Origin: JAAFIP01 sp963775085 | GTDB taxonomy: Bacteria; Pseudomonadota; Gammaproteobacteria; Burkholderiales; Burkholderiaceae_C | NCBI GenBank assembly: GCA_963775085.1 | Contig: CAVZHO010000006.1 | Coordinates: forward strand, 248,001 to 312,000 | Direction: 5' to 3' | DNA length: 64,000 nt | Shown: piece after piece, positions 1 to 8,080 of the stretch | Position numbering within the stretch: the stretch's first letter is position 1 | Layout: each line of letters starts with the position of its first letter | Translations under genes and position numbers: made by a program | The notes under the pieces: model-generated | Told to the model about the DNA's origin: nothing | What the model saw: the letters and a program-made list of their open reading frames with translations, nothing else | Databases searched by the model: none

Positions 1-730
1 CGGCATACCCAGCAGCTCATCGCATGCACTGATTGGTGGCATTGTAGGTGCGGTGATTGCCAAGACCGGTGCCAGTGCCTTGATAGCGACCGGGGTGCTC
101 AAGATCGTGGCGTTTATTTTTATCTCGCCGTTCTTGGGTTTTATTTTGGGTTCTTTGATGATGGTGCTGGTGGCCTGGATTTGCAGGCGCGCCAAGCCGT
201 CCAATACTGACCGCTGGTTTCGCCGCCTGCAACTGGTCTCTGCCGCCGCCTACAGTCTGGGTCATGGTGGCAACGACGCGCAAAAGACGGCGGGCATTAT
301 CTGGCTGCTGCTGATTGCGGCCACCACGGCGGGCGTGCAAGGCCTGCCCAGCTGGATGATGGCGACCAAAGACCATCTGCCCACCTGGGTGGTGATTGCC
401 TGCTACATCACCATTGGTGCGGGTACCATGTTCGGCGGCTGGCGGATCGTTAAAACCATGGGCCAGAAGATCACCAAACTCAAACCCGTGGGCGGTTTTT
501 GTGCCGAAACGGGTGGTGCAATCACCCTGTTTACCGCCACCGCGATGGGCATTCCCGTTTCCACTACCCACACCATCACGGGTGCCATCGTCGGCGTGGG
601 CAGCACGCACCGCATGAGCGCTGTGCGCTGGGGTGTGGCGGGCAATATCGTCTGGGCCTGGGTCTTCACCATCCCCGCCTCGGCTTTTGTGGCTGCGGTG
701 TCGTACTGGGTAAGTTTGCAGATTTTCTAG
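1..730 (+). CDS. pit: PiT-family inorganic phosphate transporter, 3' part
   Basis: The frame is open from base 2 to the stop at 728-730, so the gene begins upstream and about 242 C-terminal residues are seen. The fragment opens with GIPSSSSHALIGG, and a second copy of this kind of motif, GIPVSTTHTITGAIVG, lies near base 547. These paired signatures mark the two inverted halves of PiT permeases. GHGGNDAQKTAG near base 262 is the second half's substrate-site motif. Several hydrophobic segments separate the motifs. PiT carriers import phosphate, usually as a metal-phosphate complex with protons, across the inner membrane. A PhoU-like partner gene, common upstream of pit, would lie outside the window. 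Confidence 0.93.
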   Translation, partial: GIPSSSSHALIGGIVGAVIAKTGASALIATGVLKIVAFIFISPFLGFILGSLMMVLVAWICRRAKPSNTDRWFRRLQLVSAAAYSLGHGGNDAQKTAGIIWLLLIAATTAGVQGLPSWMMATKDHLPTWVVIACYITIGAGTMFGGWRIVKTMGQKITKLKPVGGFCAETGGAITLFTATAMGIPVSTTHTITGAIVGVGSTHRMSAVRWGVAGNIVWAWVFTIPASAFVAAVSYWVSLQIF

Positions 731-752
731 AAAAAAACCGTTGCCTATTTGC

Positions 753-801
753 TTCAAAAAATATAGCAGATAATGACCACAGTGCGCGGACTATGAGTCG
801 T
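753..801. repeat. Dispersed two-hairpin repeat, diverged copy
   Basis: Between the convergent pit and TM2 genes the sequence TGCTTCAAAAAATATAGCAG is followed by a GACC...GGACTATGAG arm. This is the layout of the repeat family seen elsewhere in the window (best copies at 41014-41061 and 48736-48783). No separate terminator was found in this gap. Confidence 0.45.
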
Positions 802-802
802 T

Positions 803-1252
803 TTATTGGGAAATCTTCTTGGCTTCCTCAGCCTGGTATTCAAAATAGCGCTGGAAGCTAAATACGATGCTGCTCATCAAGCTGGTAGCGCCCAACAGCA
901 GTGCAAAGACCAACGCACCAATGGTCGCCCAATTGGTTTTGCCAGGGGCGGCCTCCTCGCCCAGCGTCGGGTTGAACTTGGTGTTCCATTTCTCAGGTGG
1001 TGTCAAGCCGTAGACGATGGCCGCCAGCGCGCAGCCTGCGATGGTAAAGCCCAGTAGGGGGATCAATATCCAGCTCAATGCATCATCTTGGCCCAGTTGG
1101 TCTACTCGGGTCAGGCCATAGAGTCCCAAAGCAGTAGGGATGGGCAACAACCAGCCAAGCGTGTCACCCAGACCGTACAAATAAAAGCGGTGCAAACCCA
1201 GTGGGCCGCCGATGAAAGCCAGCCACGCGGCGACAGTTTTGTTTTTAGTCAT
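803..1252 (-). CDS. TM2 domain-containing small membrane protein
   Basis: A 149-residue membrane protein. The N-terminus carries the TM2 signature: a first helix (about 7-22), the loop motif GLHRFYLYG, then a second helix. Two more hydrophobic segments follow at about 60-80 and 112-132. TM2 proteins are widespread, and their function in bacteria is not well established. The gene is convergent with pit and lies just downstream of a GNAT acetyltransferase gene on the same strand (18 bp gap), so the two may share a transcript. Confidence 0.8.
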   Translation of the reverse strand: MTKNKTVAAWLAFIGGPLGLHRFYLYGLGDTLGWLLPIPTALGLYGLTRVDQLGQDDALSWILIPLLGFTIAGCALAAIVYGLTPPEKWNTKFNPTLGEEAAPGKTNWATIGALVFALLLGATSLMSSIVFSFQRYFEYQAEEAKKISQ

Positions 1253-1270
1253 GCTCCGATGATACGGCGC

Positions 1271-1792
1271 TTACTCGGCGGGCGCGCTGTCGCCCAGACC
1301 CAGGGCCTTTTCCATCATGACGATATCGCGCCATTGGTCAAACTTCCAGCCGCAGGATTTAACCGTGCCCACCAACGTGAAACCACAAGCACGGTGTACG
1401 CCAATGGAGCCCGCATTGGCAGAGTCGCCAATCACCGCCATGGCCTTGCGGATACCGCCGCGCTCTAGCTGGGCCAGCAGCTCGGTGAGCAGCAGTTTGC
1501 CCAAGCCCTTGCCGCTGGCATCTTGCGCCATATAGATCGAGTCTTCTACGCTGAAACGGTATGCCGGTCGGGGTTTGAACCAGTTGGCGTAGGCAAAGCC
1601 CAGTACCTGGCCCCCATTTTCCAGTACCAAATAGGGCAGGTTTTTGCCCAATACATCGGCGTGGCGGGTGCGCATGTCGGCTACGGTGGGCGGCTCGGTC
1701 TCAAAGGTACCCGTGCCGTGCAGTACGTGGTGGGCGTAAATGGCCTGGATGCAGGCGATGTCGACGTCAATGCAGGGGCGAATCAGGGTCAT
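1271..1792 (-). CDS. GNAT N-acetyltransferase, phosphinothricin acetyltransferase-like
   Basis: A 173-residue GNAT-fold protein. It opens with IRPCIDVDIACIQAIYAHHV and has the GTGTFETEPP segment typical of the Pat/Bar/YncA group. The acetyl-CoA pyrophosphate loop is visible as GKGLGKLLL near residues 95-103, and the C-terminal HRACGFTLVGTVKSCGWKF segment fits the same family. Such enzymes acetylate amino groups of small molecules (phosphinothricin, methionine sulfoximine or similar). The true substrate cannot be read from the sequence. It is divergent from rpsP. Confidence 0.85.
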   Translation of the reverse strand: MTLIRPCIDVDIACIQAIYAHHVLHGTGTFETEPPTVADMRTRHADVLGKNLPYLVLENGGQVLGFAYANWFKPRPAYRFSVEDSIYMAQDASGKGLGKLLLTELLAQLERGGIRKAMAVIGDSANAGSIGVHRACGFTLVGTVKSCGWKFDQWRDIVMMEKALGLGDSAPAE

Positions 1793-1856
1793 GGTGGTCA
1801 GGTTGTGGTCGGGGTGGTGGGAATTGGAGCGACAGTGTAGGCCAAATAAACAAGGT

Positions 1857-1862
1857 TATAAT
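1857..1862 (+). promoter_or_regulatory. Candidate -10 element upstream of rpsP
   Basis: A perfect TATAAT lies about 93 bases before the rpsP start, in the gap between the divergent GNAT gene and the ribosomal operon. No good -35 hexamer is visible at 16-18 bases upstream, so only the -10 is claimed. Confidence 0.4.
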
Positions 1863-1954
1863 CATAGGCTTTGCAGCGTGTCGCTGGCCGGGTGGCTATG
1901 TCGCGTGTCTCAAACGCCGCAAAGAAACATTTACTCCACCCGAAGGAACACATT

Positions 1955-2212
1955 ATGGTCGTCATTCGACTCTCTCGCGGCGGCGCAAAAGCCCGTCCGT
2001 TTTACAACATTGTGGTGGCTGACAAGCGCACCCGCCGCGACGGTAATTTTATCGAGCGCCTCGGGTTTTATAACCCCATCGCCATCGAAGGTGAAGAGGG
2101 CTTGCGTATTGCGCAAGACCGCTTGACCTACTGGAAAAGCGTGGGCGCACAAGCCTCGCCTACCGTTGAGCGTTTGGTCGCCCAACTGGCTGCTAAAACC
2201 AAAGCCGCTTAA
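1955..2212 (+). CDS. rpsP: 30S ribosomal protein S16
   Basis: An 85-residue protein beginning MVVIRLSRGGAKARPFYNIV, a textbook S16 N-terminus, followed by DGNFIERLGFYNP. S16 is a small-subunit assembly protein. The ATG at 1955 is preferred over upstream in-frame starts because an AAGGA ribosome-binding site sits about 10 bases before it and the N-terminus then matches the family. It is the first gene of the conserved rpsP-rimM-trmD-rplS operon, with rimM 49 bases downstream. Confidence 0.98.
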   Translation: MVVIRLSRGGAKARPFYNIVVADKRTRRDGNFIERLGFYNPIAIEGEEGLRIAQDRLTYWKSVGAQASPTVERLVAQLAAKTKAA

Positions 2213-2261
2213 ATTGCGCTGCCGTCCTGCGCAAGATGGCTGGCATGTGGGTATTCGCTAA

Positions 2262-2858
2262 ATGAGCGATACTTTAACTTGCCTTGAGGCTGCGGATCTT
2301 CCCGCAGATGCTATCGAAGTGGGGCGCATCGCCGATGCCTGGGGCATCAAAGGCTTTTTTAAAGTTATCCCCTACAGCGCCTCGCCCGAGGCGCTTTTTG
2401 CATCCAAGCGCTGGTATTTGCTGCCTCCCGAGCCCCGCCCCGGCGTGGTGCTGGCGTCTAAAGACGCTGCCTTCGCAGGCTGCCAGTTGATCAAAGTGCG
2501 CAGCGCCAAAGAGCATACCGATGTAATCGTCGTGCAGATTGCCGGCTGCGACGACCGCAACACCGCAGAACTGCTCAAAAGCGCTCGTATATTCATAGCT
2601 AGAAGCGCTTTTCCCACGGAGGCTGGTGACGAGTTTTATTGGGTCGATTTGCTGGGTTTGGAGGTGTTTAATCGTGAGGGCCAGCGACTAGGCAGCATCA
2701 AGGATTTGATGTCCACCGGCCCCCAGACAGTGATGGTGATTGCGGCCGAGGTGGAGGGAAAAAAAGTTGAAACACTTATTCCCTTTGTCTCTGTGTATGT
2801 CGACAGCGTGAGCTTGGCCGACAAGCGCATCACGGTCGATTGGCAACCGGATTATTAG
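2262..2858 (+). CDS. rimM: Ribosome maturation factor RimM
   Basis: A 198-residue protein, slightly longer than the E. coli one. The N-terminal RimM barrel begins near EVGRIADAWGIKGFFKVIPY (about 20-39). The C-terminal PRC-barrel holds EFYWVDLLGLEV (about 123-134) and LIPFVSVYVDSV. RimM binds S19 and helps mature the 30S head. The segment SARIFIARSAF at about 106-116 coincides with a short stretch resembling the window's dispersed repeat (near 2580-2610) and may be an insertion. The gene follows rpsP in the usual order. Confidence 0.96.
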   Translation: MSDTLTCLEAADLPADAIEVGRIADAWGIKGFFKVIPYSASPEALFASKRWYLLPPEPRPGVVLASKDAAFAGCQLIKVRSAKEHTDVIVVQIAGCDDRNTAELLKSARIFIARSAFPTEAGDEFYWVDLLGLEVFNREGQRLGSIKDLMSTGPQTVMVIAAEVEGKKVETLIPFVSVYVDSVSLADKRITVDWQPDY

Positions 2859-2866
2859 CGCCCAAT

Positions 2867-2903
2867 CCGCTTTGCGTATCGGGTCATCGCAAGACGCAAG
2901 CGG
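2867..2903 (+). other. Stem-loop between rimM and trmD
   Basis: The arms CCGCTTTGCGT (2867-2877) and ACGCAAGCGG (2894-2903) pair with a single bulged base around a 16-nt loop in the 81-bp rimM-trmD gap. No U-run follows, so it looks like an RNA processing or attenuation structure rather than a terminator. Confidence 0.5.
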
Positions 2904-2939
2904 TTATGCATAGCGTGTAATAGTAAGATCGAAACCACC

Positions 2940-3638
2940 ATGCGCTTCGATGTCATCACCCTTTTCCCTGAGCTGTTTGCACCTTTCATGCAAAGCGGCA
3001 TCAATCGTCGTGCGTTTGAGGTACCGGCCAGTGGTCGCAAGCTGGTGGACTTGCGCTTTAGCAATCCACGCGATTTTGCCGAGGGCAACTACCGCCGCAT
3101 TGATGACCGCCCTTTCGGCGGTGGCCCCGGCATGGTGATGATGGCAGAACCACTGGCGCGCTGTATTGAGGCCCTACAGGCAGAACGCGGCGATGACTGC
3201 CCCGTGGTACTTTTTTCCCCCATCGGTGCAGTACTCAACCATGCCCAAGTGCAACACTGGTCAGATAGCCTGGGCGCAATTTTGATCTGCGGTCGTTACG
3301 AAGGCTTGGATCAGCGTGTGATTGACCGTTTTGTCACCCAGCAGATCAGTTTGGGCGATTTTGTGCTGTCAGGAGGCGAAATTGCCGCCCTGGCTCTGCT
3401 CGATGCCGTGGCCCGCCTACAACCTGGCGTGCTGGGAGATGCTGACAGCCATGCCCAAGACAGCTTTAACCCGGCTCTCGGTGGCTTGCTGGACTGTGGG
3501 CACTACACGCGCCCTGAGGTCTGGCGCGGTCAAGAAGTTCCCAGTGTGTTGCTCTCAGGCAACCATGCGCAGATTGCGCATTGGCGTGAGCAGCAGCGAC
3601 GCGCATTGACAGAACGCCTGCGCCCCGATTTATTGTGA
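2940..3638 (+). CDS. trmD: tRNA (guanine-N1-)-methyltransferase
   Basis: A 232-residue SPOUT methyltransferase that makes m1G37 in tRNAs from S-adenosylmethionine and so prevents +1 frameshifting. It opens MRFDVITLFPELF. PFGGGPGMVM lies near residues 57-66. The trefoil-knot cofactor loop appears as ICGRYEGLDQRV (about 118-129) and SLGDFVLSGGEIAAL (about 137-151). The ATG is at 2940. It sits third in the ribosomal operon, but the expected rplS does not follow directly because a mipA-type gene intervenes. Confidence 0.98.
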   Translation: MRFDVITLFPELFAPFMQSGINRRAFEVPASGRKLVDLRFSNPRDFAEGNYRRIDDRPFGGGPGMVMMAEPLARCIEALQAERGDDCPVVLFSPIGAVLNHAQVQHWSDSLGAILICGRYEGLDQRVIDRFVTQQISLGDFVLSGGEIAALALLDAVARLQPGVLGDADSHAQDSFNPALGGLLDCGHYTRPEVWRGQEVPSVLLSGNHAQIAHWREQQRRALTERLRPDLL

Positions 3639-3793
3639 AAGCACCACTTTGAAATTGTAAAACTGCACAATAGTGAGGATTTCAAGGGCTCAATACATCA
3701 TGTGTTTTGCAGAACTTATCTACAGTGCTAAACTCAAAACTGCAAAACCTGCATGAATTGCTCGCAACATAATAAAACACCGCAAAGATACTC

Positions 3794-4582
3794 ATGAAAA
3801 CACGCGGCACTCTTTCATTCATCTGCTGGGCCACCATCTTGGGCCCAGTCGCACTGGTTGGCAATGTCTGGGCGCAAACCCCTGCAATTGAAAACTCCAG
3901 CAAAATTGGCTTGGGTTTGCTGCTCAGTAACGAAGGTTACAAAGGCTTGGGGCTCAAAAGTACCCTGATTCCTGCATTGCAAATTCAAACCCCACGCTTC
4001 TCCCTGCGTGGCACCAGCGCCGAATATGTATTAACGAACCCAGCCAATACCAGCTACTCGCTCAATTTGCGGGCAGACTTGCTATTGCAAGGTTACAAGT
4101 CATCGGATGCCGCCATTTTTTCTGGCATGGCTCAGCGCAAGCCGAGCCTTTTGGTCGGCGTAGGCAGCAAGTTTTACACACCTATAGGTCAACTCTGGCT
4201 GGAGGCGGGCACGGATGTTCTGGGCAACAGTAAAGGCATGCGCACTGAGGCTGGGCTTGGATGGCGGGTTGACACCAACACAGTCTTTGGTAAGTGGTCA
4301 CTATCGCCATATGCAAGTCTACAACACAACAGCGCCAGACTAACCAATTACTACTATGGTGTAACCAGTGCAGAAGCCATTCCTGGTCGTGCAGCCTACG
4401 ACACGGGAGCGGCCACTAACTTTAACCTTGGTCTGTCTGCCAGTAAGGATTTAAGTCCCAATCTTAGTTTGGTGCTGGGCGCACGTTATCGGGGCAATGG
4501 TGCCAGTATCCGCAACAGTCCGTTGATAGACAGCAACAATGGTTTGAGTGGTTCTGCATCAGTACTCTACCGCCTTTATTGA
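3794..4582 (+). CDS. MipA/OmpV-family outer-membrane protein
   Basis: A 262-residue protein with a signal peptide (hydrophobic core about 8-25, likely cleavage after VWA near residue 27). The body alternates polar and aromatic residues as in beta-barrels and ends SGSASVLYRLY, an aromatic-terminal beta-signal for outer-membrane insertion. The overall shape fits the MipA/OmpV family, whose members scaffold murein enzymes or act as channels; the role here is unknown. It lies between trmD and rplS with its own 155-bp upstream gap, and its AT-richer sequence contrasts with the ribosomal genes around it, suggesting an insertion into the operon. Confidence 0.8.
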   Translation: MKTRGTLSFICWATILGPVALVGNVWAQTPAIENSSKIGLGLLLSNEGYKGLGLKSTLIPALQIQTPRFSLRGTSAEYVLTNPANTSYSLNLRADLLLQGYKSSDAAIFSGMAQRKPSLLVGVGSKFYTPIGQLWLEAGTDVLGNSKGMRTEAGLGWRVDTNTVFGKWSLSPYASLQHNSARLTNYYYGVTSAEAIPGRAAYDTGAATNFNLGLSASKDLSPNLSLVLGARYRGNGASIRNSPLIDSNNGLSGSASVLYRLY

Positions 4583-4598
4583 GCCTTCTATTACGGGC

Positions 4599-4604
4599 TA
4601 TAAT
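4599..4604 (+). promoter_or_regulatory. Candidate -10 of an rplS promoter
   Basis: TATAAT occurs just after the mipA-like stop codon, with TTGAGC at 4579-4584 as a possible -35 but only a 14-base spacer. A separate promoter is plausible because the mipA-like gene cuts rplS off from trmD. Confidence 0.5.
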
Positions 4605-4655
4605 AGAGGGCTTTTCGATCCTCTACCCGCCGCGACACACTTGAGCAAGTTTTCG

Positions 4656-4690
4656 CTATGGGGTGATAAACATCACCCCATAGTTTATTT
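4656..4690 (+). terminator. Perfect stem-loop upstream of rplS (terminator or attenuator)
   Basis: CTATGGGGTGA (4656-4666) pairs perfectly with TCACCCCATAG (4673-4683) around a 6-nt loop. The T-rich TTTATTT that follows gives it the form of an intrinsic terminator. It lies downstream of the TATAAT at 4599 and 71 bases before rplS, so it could end the mipA transcript or act as an attenuator in the rplS leader. Confidence 0.65.
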
Positions 4691-4753
4691 GACAGTGAAA
4701 AGAGTCGCCCCTAGCGTAGCCGGCATGACCGAAAGAATGTGAAGAGAACCGTT

Positions 4754-5149
4754 ATGAACTTGATCGAAACCCTCGAAAAAGAAGAAATTGCCCGGTTGGG
4801 TAAAGTCATCCCCCCATTTGCCCCTGGCGACACCGTCATTGTCAATGTCAACGTGGTTGAAGGTACGCGCAAGCGCGTGCAGGCCTACGAGGGTGTGGTG
4901 ATTGCCAAGCGCAACCGCGGCCTGAACAGCAGCTTTATCGTACGCAAAATCTCCAGCGGCGAAGGCGTGGAGCGTACCTTCCAGATGTACAGCCCGCTGA
5001 TCGCCAGCATCGAGATCAAGCGCCGTGGCGACGTGCGCCGCGCCAAGCTGTACTACCTGCGTGAGCGCAGCGGCAAGTCGGCACGTATCAAGGAAAAACT
5101 CACCCGTTCGGCTGGTAAAACCGCCGCCGTGGCAGCGACTGCCGCATAA
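4754..5149 (+). CDS. rplS: 50S ribosomal protein L19
   Basis: A 131-residue protein beginning MNLIETLEKEEIARLGK, with FAPGDTVIVNVNVVEGTRKR and the conserved GVVIAKRNRGLNSSF region. L19 sits at the 30S-50S interface. The ATG at 4754 is chosen over a GTG at 4739 because it gives the family N-terminus and has GAAGAGAA upstream. It is normally the last gene of the rpsP operon; here it is separated from trmD by the mipA-like gene. A strong terminator follows at 5172. Confidence 0.98.
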   Translation: MNLIETLEKEEIARLGKVIPPFAPGDTVIVNVNVVEGTRKRVQAYEGVVIAKRNRGLNSSFIVRKISSGEGVERTFQMYSPLIASIEIKRRGDVRRAKLYYLRERSGKSARIKEKLTRSAGKTAAVAATAA

Positions 5150-5171
5150 CAAACGCGTTGCAATCCCAATC

Positions 5172-5206
5172 AACCGCCAACGCGTTTTGCTTTGGCGGTT
5201 TTTTTA
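5172..5206 (+). terminator. Rho-independent terminator after rplS
   Basis: AACCGCCAA (5172-5180) pairs with TTGGCGGTT (5192-5200) around an 11-nt loop, followed directly by a T-run. It ends the ribosomal operon. Confidence 0.9.
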
Positions 5207-5271
5207 CGCATATTTTTATGCATAGTCGTGGTACATCCATAAAAACCGCTGTTTGCAAATCCCTCTCCCTT

Positions 5272-6000
5272 ATGGCTTTCGTTTCGTTCTCCCAAATTCC
5301 CAATTTTGACCATCGCAAGGTGCCCATTAAGGGTTTTGATACCCACTTGGCAGCAGTATCTGAGCAAGCCCTGACCGTGCCCGCCCTGCGCGCGCGTTTT
5401 GCTCAGCCCCCAATATGGGTGCCTGAGGTGCGTGAGGAACCCCGCTTTAGTGACCGTGCGCCTGCGCAGGCGGCGGTTCTGATCGCCATTGTGTTGCCCG
5501 GCAGTAGCTTGCCCGATGGCGCGGTGCGTCGAGAACCGACCGTGCTGCTGACCCGCCGCACCAGCCATTTGTCTACCCACTCGGGTCAAATTGCTTTTGC
5601 GGGCGGCAAGGTGGATGCCAGCGACGCAGATGCGACGGCGGCCGCCTTGCGCGAGGCGCAGGAAGAGGTGGGTCTGGACAGCCAGTTTTGCGAGGTATTG
5701 GGGTGTTTGCCCAGCTATGTGACGGGGACGGCCTTTCATATCACCCCGGTAGTCGCATTAGTGCAACCGGGTTTTACGCTGCAACCCAACCCCCATGAAG
5801 TGGCCGATGTGTTTGACGTACCTTTGTCGTTTGTGATGAACCCGGCCAACCATGCCACCCACCTGCTGAGCTGGCAGGGCAACGAGCGGGAGTATTTTTC
5901 CATGCACTGGCAGGGTACCGCAAACGCACCGCAAGACCGTTTTGTCTGGGGCGCTACTGCAGGAATGTTGCGCAATCTATACCGCTTTCTCATTGCTTAA
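5272..6000 (+). CDS. CoA-type Nudix hydrolase (NudL/YeaB-like)
   Basis: About 242 residues from ATG 5272; an in-frame ATG at 5218 is possible, but it lies just behind the rplS terminator and adds an unconserved stretch. The CoA-Nudix (UPF0035) motif LLTRRTSHLSTHSGQIAFAG is directly followed by the Nudix box GGKVDASDADATAAALREAQ and its EEVGL end. Members of this group cleave CoA or acyl-CoA to phosphopantetheine and 3',5'-ADP. No clear ribosome-binding site precedes either start. A CobD/CbiB-family gene follows after 65 bases. Confidence 0.88.
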   Translation: MAFVSFSQIPNFDHRKVPIKGFDTHLAAVSEQALTVPALRARFAQPPIWVPEVREEPRFSDRAPAQAAVLIAIVLPGSSLPDGAVRREPTVLLTRRTSHLSTHSGQIAFAGGKVDASDADATAAALREAQEEVGLDSQFCEVLGCLPSYVTGTAFHITPVVALVQPGFTLQPNPHEVADVFDVPLSFVMNPANHATHLLSWQGNEREYFSMHWQGTANAPQDRFVWGATAGMLRNLYRFLIA

Positions 6001-6065
6001 GCGTGACACATGTTAACTATCGCGCTATGATTGCGATAGTTCATGGATGCCTAAGCTTAAGTTAA

Positions 6066-7118
6066 ATGAGTTTCTTTGCCATTCTTTTTGCCCTGATGAT
6101 TGAGCAGGTACGCCCGCTCGCTGTTACAAACCCCGTGTATGAAGCCGCCCGCAGCTGGGCGCGCACCGCCCGCAAAACCCTGGATGCCGGGCAAAGGCCG
6201 CACGGCTGGCTCACCTGGAGCGCTCTGGTACTGCTGCCCGCCTTGGTGGCGCTGCTGCTGCATTGGGTGCTGGTATGGTCACTGGGTTGGTACGGCACGG
6301 TACTGGTGTTTGCCCTGCATGTGGCCGTGTTGTACGTGACACTGGGCTTTCGGCAATTTAGCCACCACTTTACCGTTATGCGAGATGCGCTGGAGGCCGG
6401 CGATGAGGCGCTGGCGCGTGCGACCTTGGCCGCGTGGAAGCGGGTGGATGCTCGCGATCTACCCAAAACCGAGGTCGTGCGCCATGTGATTGAGCACTCC
6501 ATTCTGGACGCACACCGCCATGTGTTTGGTGTGCTCGGATGGTATGCCTTGTTGGCGGCTTTTGGCTTCGGGCCCGTAGGAGCCATTGTCTACCGCATGA
6601 GTGAGTTTGCTCTGCGTTACTACAAACGCGGCAGTGCGAATGCTGGCAGTTTGCTGGTGAGTCCATCGCTCTTGGCCGCAGCGCAGCAGGCTTGGTTGGT
6701 GGTGGACTATTTGCCCGCGCGGGTGACCGCCTTGGGCTTTGCTATTGTGGGTAATTTTGAAGAGGCTATTGATAGCTGGCGCAGCTTTTCCCAGCGCCTG
6801 GGCCGCTCGGGTGGCTCAGACGGCTTGAACGACAACGACGGCATCATTTTGGCCGCCACCTCAGGCGCGCTGAATGTGCGCTTGGGCGGCGAGGCACTCA
6901 AAGAGGTGTTTGCACCTATGGCGGCGCAGGCTATGCAGGTCGACGGTATCTTGCCACCAGATGTTCGCCCCGGTACGCCCGAGACTTCCGCGGAGACCAG
7001 TGCTGGCCGCGAACCGACCGTAGCCCATCTGCGCAGTGTCGTGGGTCTGGTGTGGCGCAGCGTCGTGCTGTGGATGCTGTTGTTGGCACTGTTGACCTTG
7101 GCGCGCTTGCTGGGCTAG
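6066..7118 (+). CDS. CobD/CbiB-family membrane protein (AmpE-like)
   Basis: A 350-residue integral membrane protein. It begins MSFFAILFALMIEQVRPL, has hydrophobic segments at about 55-75, 80-98 and 155-175, and ends in a C-terminal helix (about 325-348). The conserved block EHSILDAHRHVFGVLGWYAL at about 141-160 and the YRMSEFALRYY segment fit the CobD/CbiB/AmpE superfamily. True CbiB makes adenosylcobinamide, but no cobalamin genes are near, so the AmpE-like branch of unclear function is more likely. The C-terminal linker (about 295-320) is polar and variable. Confidence 0.8.
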   Translation: MSFFAILFALMIEQVRPLAVTNPVYEAARSWARTARKTLDAGQRPHGWLTWSALVLLPALVALLLHWVLVWSLGWYGTVLVFALHVAVLYVTLGFRQFSHHFTVMRDALEAGDEALARATLAAWKRVDARDLPKTEVVRHVIEHSILDAHRHVFGVLGWYALLAAFGFGPVGAIVYRMSEFALRYYKRGSANAGSLLVSPSLLAAAQQAWLVVDYLPARVTALGFAIVGNFEEAIDSWRSFSQRLGRSGGSDGLNDNDGIILAATSGALNVRLGGEALKEVFAPMAAQAMQVDGILPPDVRPGTPETSAETSAGREPTVAHLRSVVGLVWRSVVLWMLLLALLTLARLLG

Positions 7119-7138
7119 GCACGTCTTCTGCCTGAGTT

Positions 7139-8080
7139 TTAATACGCCTTGGGCGCATTCATTTCGGTAAACAGATCGCTATACAGTTTATAGCGTCTTG
7201 CACATATATCTACTGGACTAGGCATTGGTTTAACCGCTGAAATCACGCCACAACTGGGTTCATGCAGGTGCGTGCAGTTGTAAAACTTGCAATGACCCAG
7301 GTGCGCAGCGATGTCGGGCATCAGTGTGGCCAACTGGGCCGGCTCGATATGGTGCAGGCCAAATTCTTGAAAGCCGGGGCTGTCGATTAACGCAGTGCGT
7401 TGCGTGGTCTGCGCGCTGTTGGCCGTTGCATCTCTATCGTCTACCCAATACAGCGTGGTGCTGGTCGTGGTGTGCTTGCCAGTGTTCAAGGCTAGCGATA
7501 TTTCATTGGTGACTACCCGCGCGCCAGGGGCTAGCAGATTGATCAAAGTACTTTTGCCGCTGCCACTGGGCCCGAGGATAAGGGTGGTTTTTCCTTCCAG
7601 GTGTTGCATCAAATGCGCTTTGTCTATTTCGCCAGACAACCGCAAACTCAGTGGCAGCACACCATAGCCCATGTGACGGTAGGGTGCCAGGCGCTGCCAG
7701 GCGACTTCAAAAGGCTCGGGCAGATCGCTTTTGTTGAGCGCGATGAGGGGTTTGATCCTGGCGGCCTCGCAGGCTATCAATGCGCGGGTGAGCTGGTGCT
7801 CGGAGAACTCGGGCTCAGCGGCGATCAAGATCAGTACTTGGTCCAGGTTTGCCGCAAACTCCTTGGTGCGAATTTCGTCCTGACGGTACAGCAGGTTGCG
7901 CCGGGGTTCTACTTTTTCGATGGTGCCTTCGTCGGTGCTGGGTAGCCACTGCACCTGGTCGCCCACCACGGCGCGCGACTTTTTGCCACGGGGGTGGCAC
8001 AGCGTGCGCGTACCGTCCGGGGATTCGACCATGCAGTGGCGGCCAAAACTGGCGACGACCAGGCCCGTCAGGTTACTCAT
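7139..8080 (-). CDS. rsgA: Ribosome small-subunit-dependent GTPase RsgA
   Basis: About 313 residues from ATG 8080, whose ATGA overlaps the stop of phhB. The GTPase motifs come in the circularly permuted order of this family: G4 NKSDLP, then G1 GPSGSGKSTLIN, then G3 DSPGFQEFG. An N-terminal OB-fold (TGLVVASFGRHCMV) precedes them. The C-terminal zinc site is CKFYNCTHLHEPSC, with Cys and His ligands. RsgA checks late 30S assembly. The C-terminal tail after the zinc site (KPMPSPVDICARRYKLYS) coincides with a copy of the dispersed repeat and looks inserted. Confidence 0.96.
   Translation of the reverse strand: MSNLTGLVVASFGRHCMVESPDGTRTLCHPRGKKSRAVVGDQVQWLPSTDEGTIEKVEPRRNLLYRQDEIRTKEFAANLDQVLILIAAEPEFSEHQLTRALIACEAARIKPLIALNKSDLPEPFEVAWQRLAPYRHMGYGVLPLSLRLSGEIDKAHLMQHLEGKTTLILGPSGSGKSTLINLLAPGARVVTNEISLALNTGKHTTTSTTLYWVDDRDATANSAQTTQRTALIDSPGFQEFGLHHIEPAQLATLMPDIAAHLGHCKFYNCTHLHEPSCGVISAVKPMPSPVDICARRYKLYSDLFTEMNAPKAY
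7178..7226. repeat. Dispersed two-hairpin repeat inside rsgA 3' end
   Basis: CGCTATACAGTTTATAGCG is followed by TCTTGCACATATATC and GGACTAGGCATTGG, the same order of blocks as the copy at 41014-41061. It is read in frame near the rsgA C-terminus. Confidence 0.6.
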
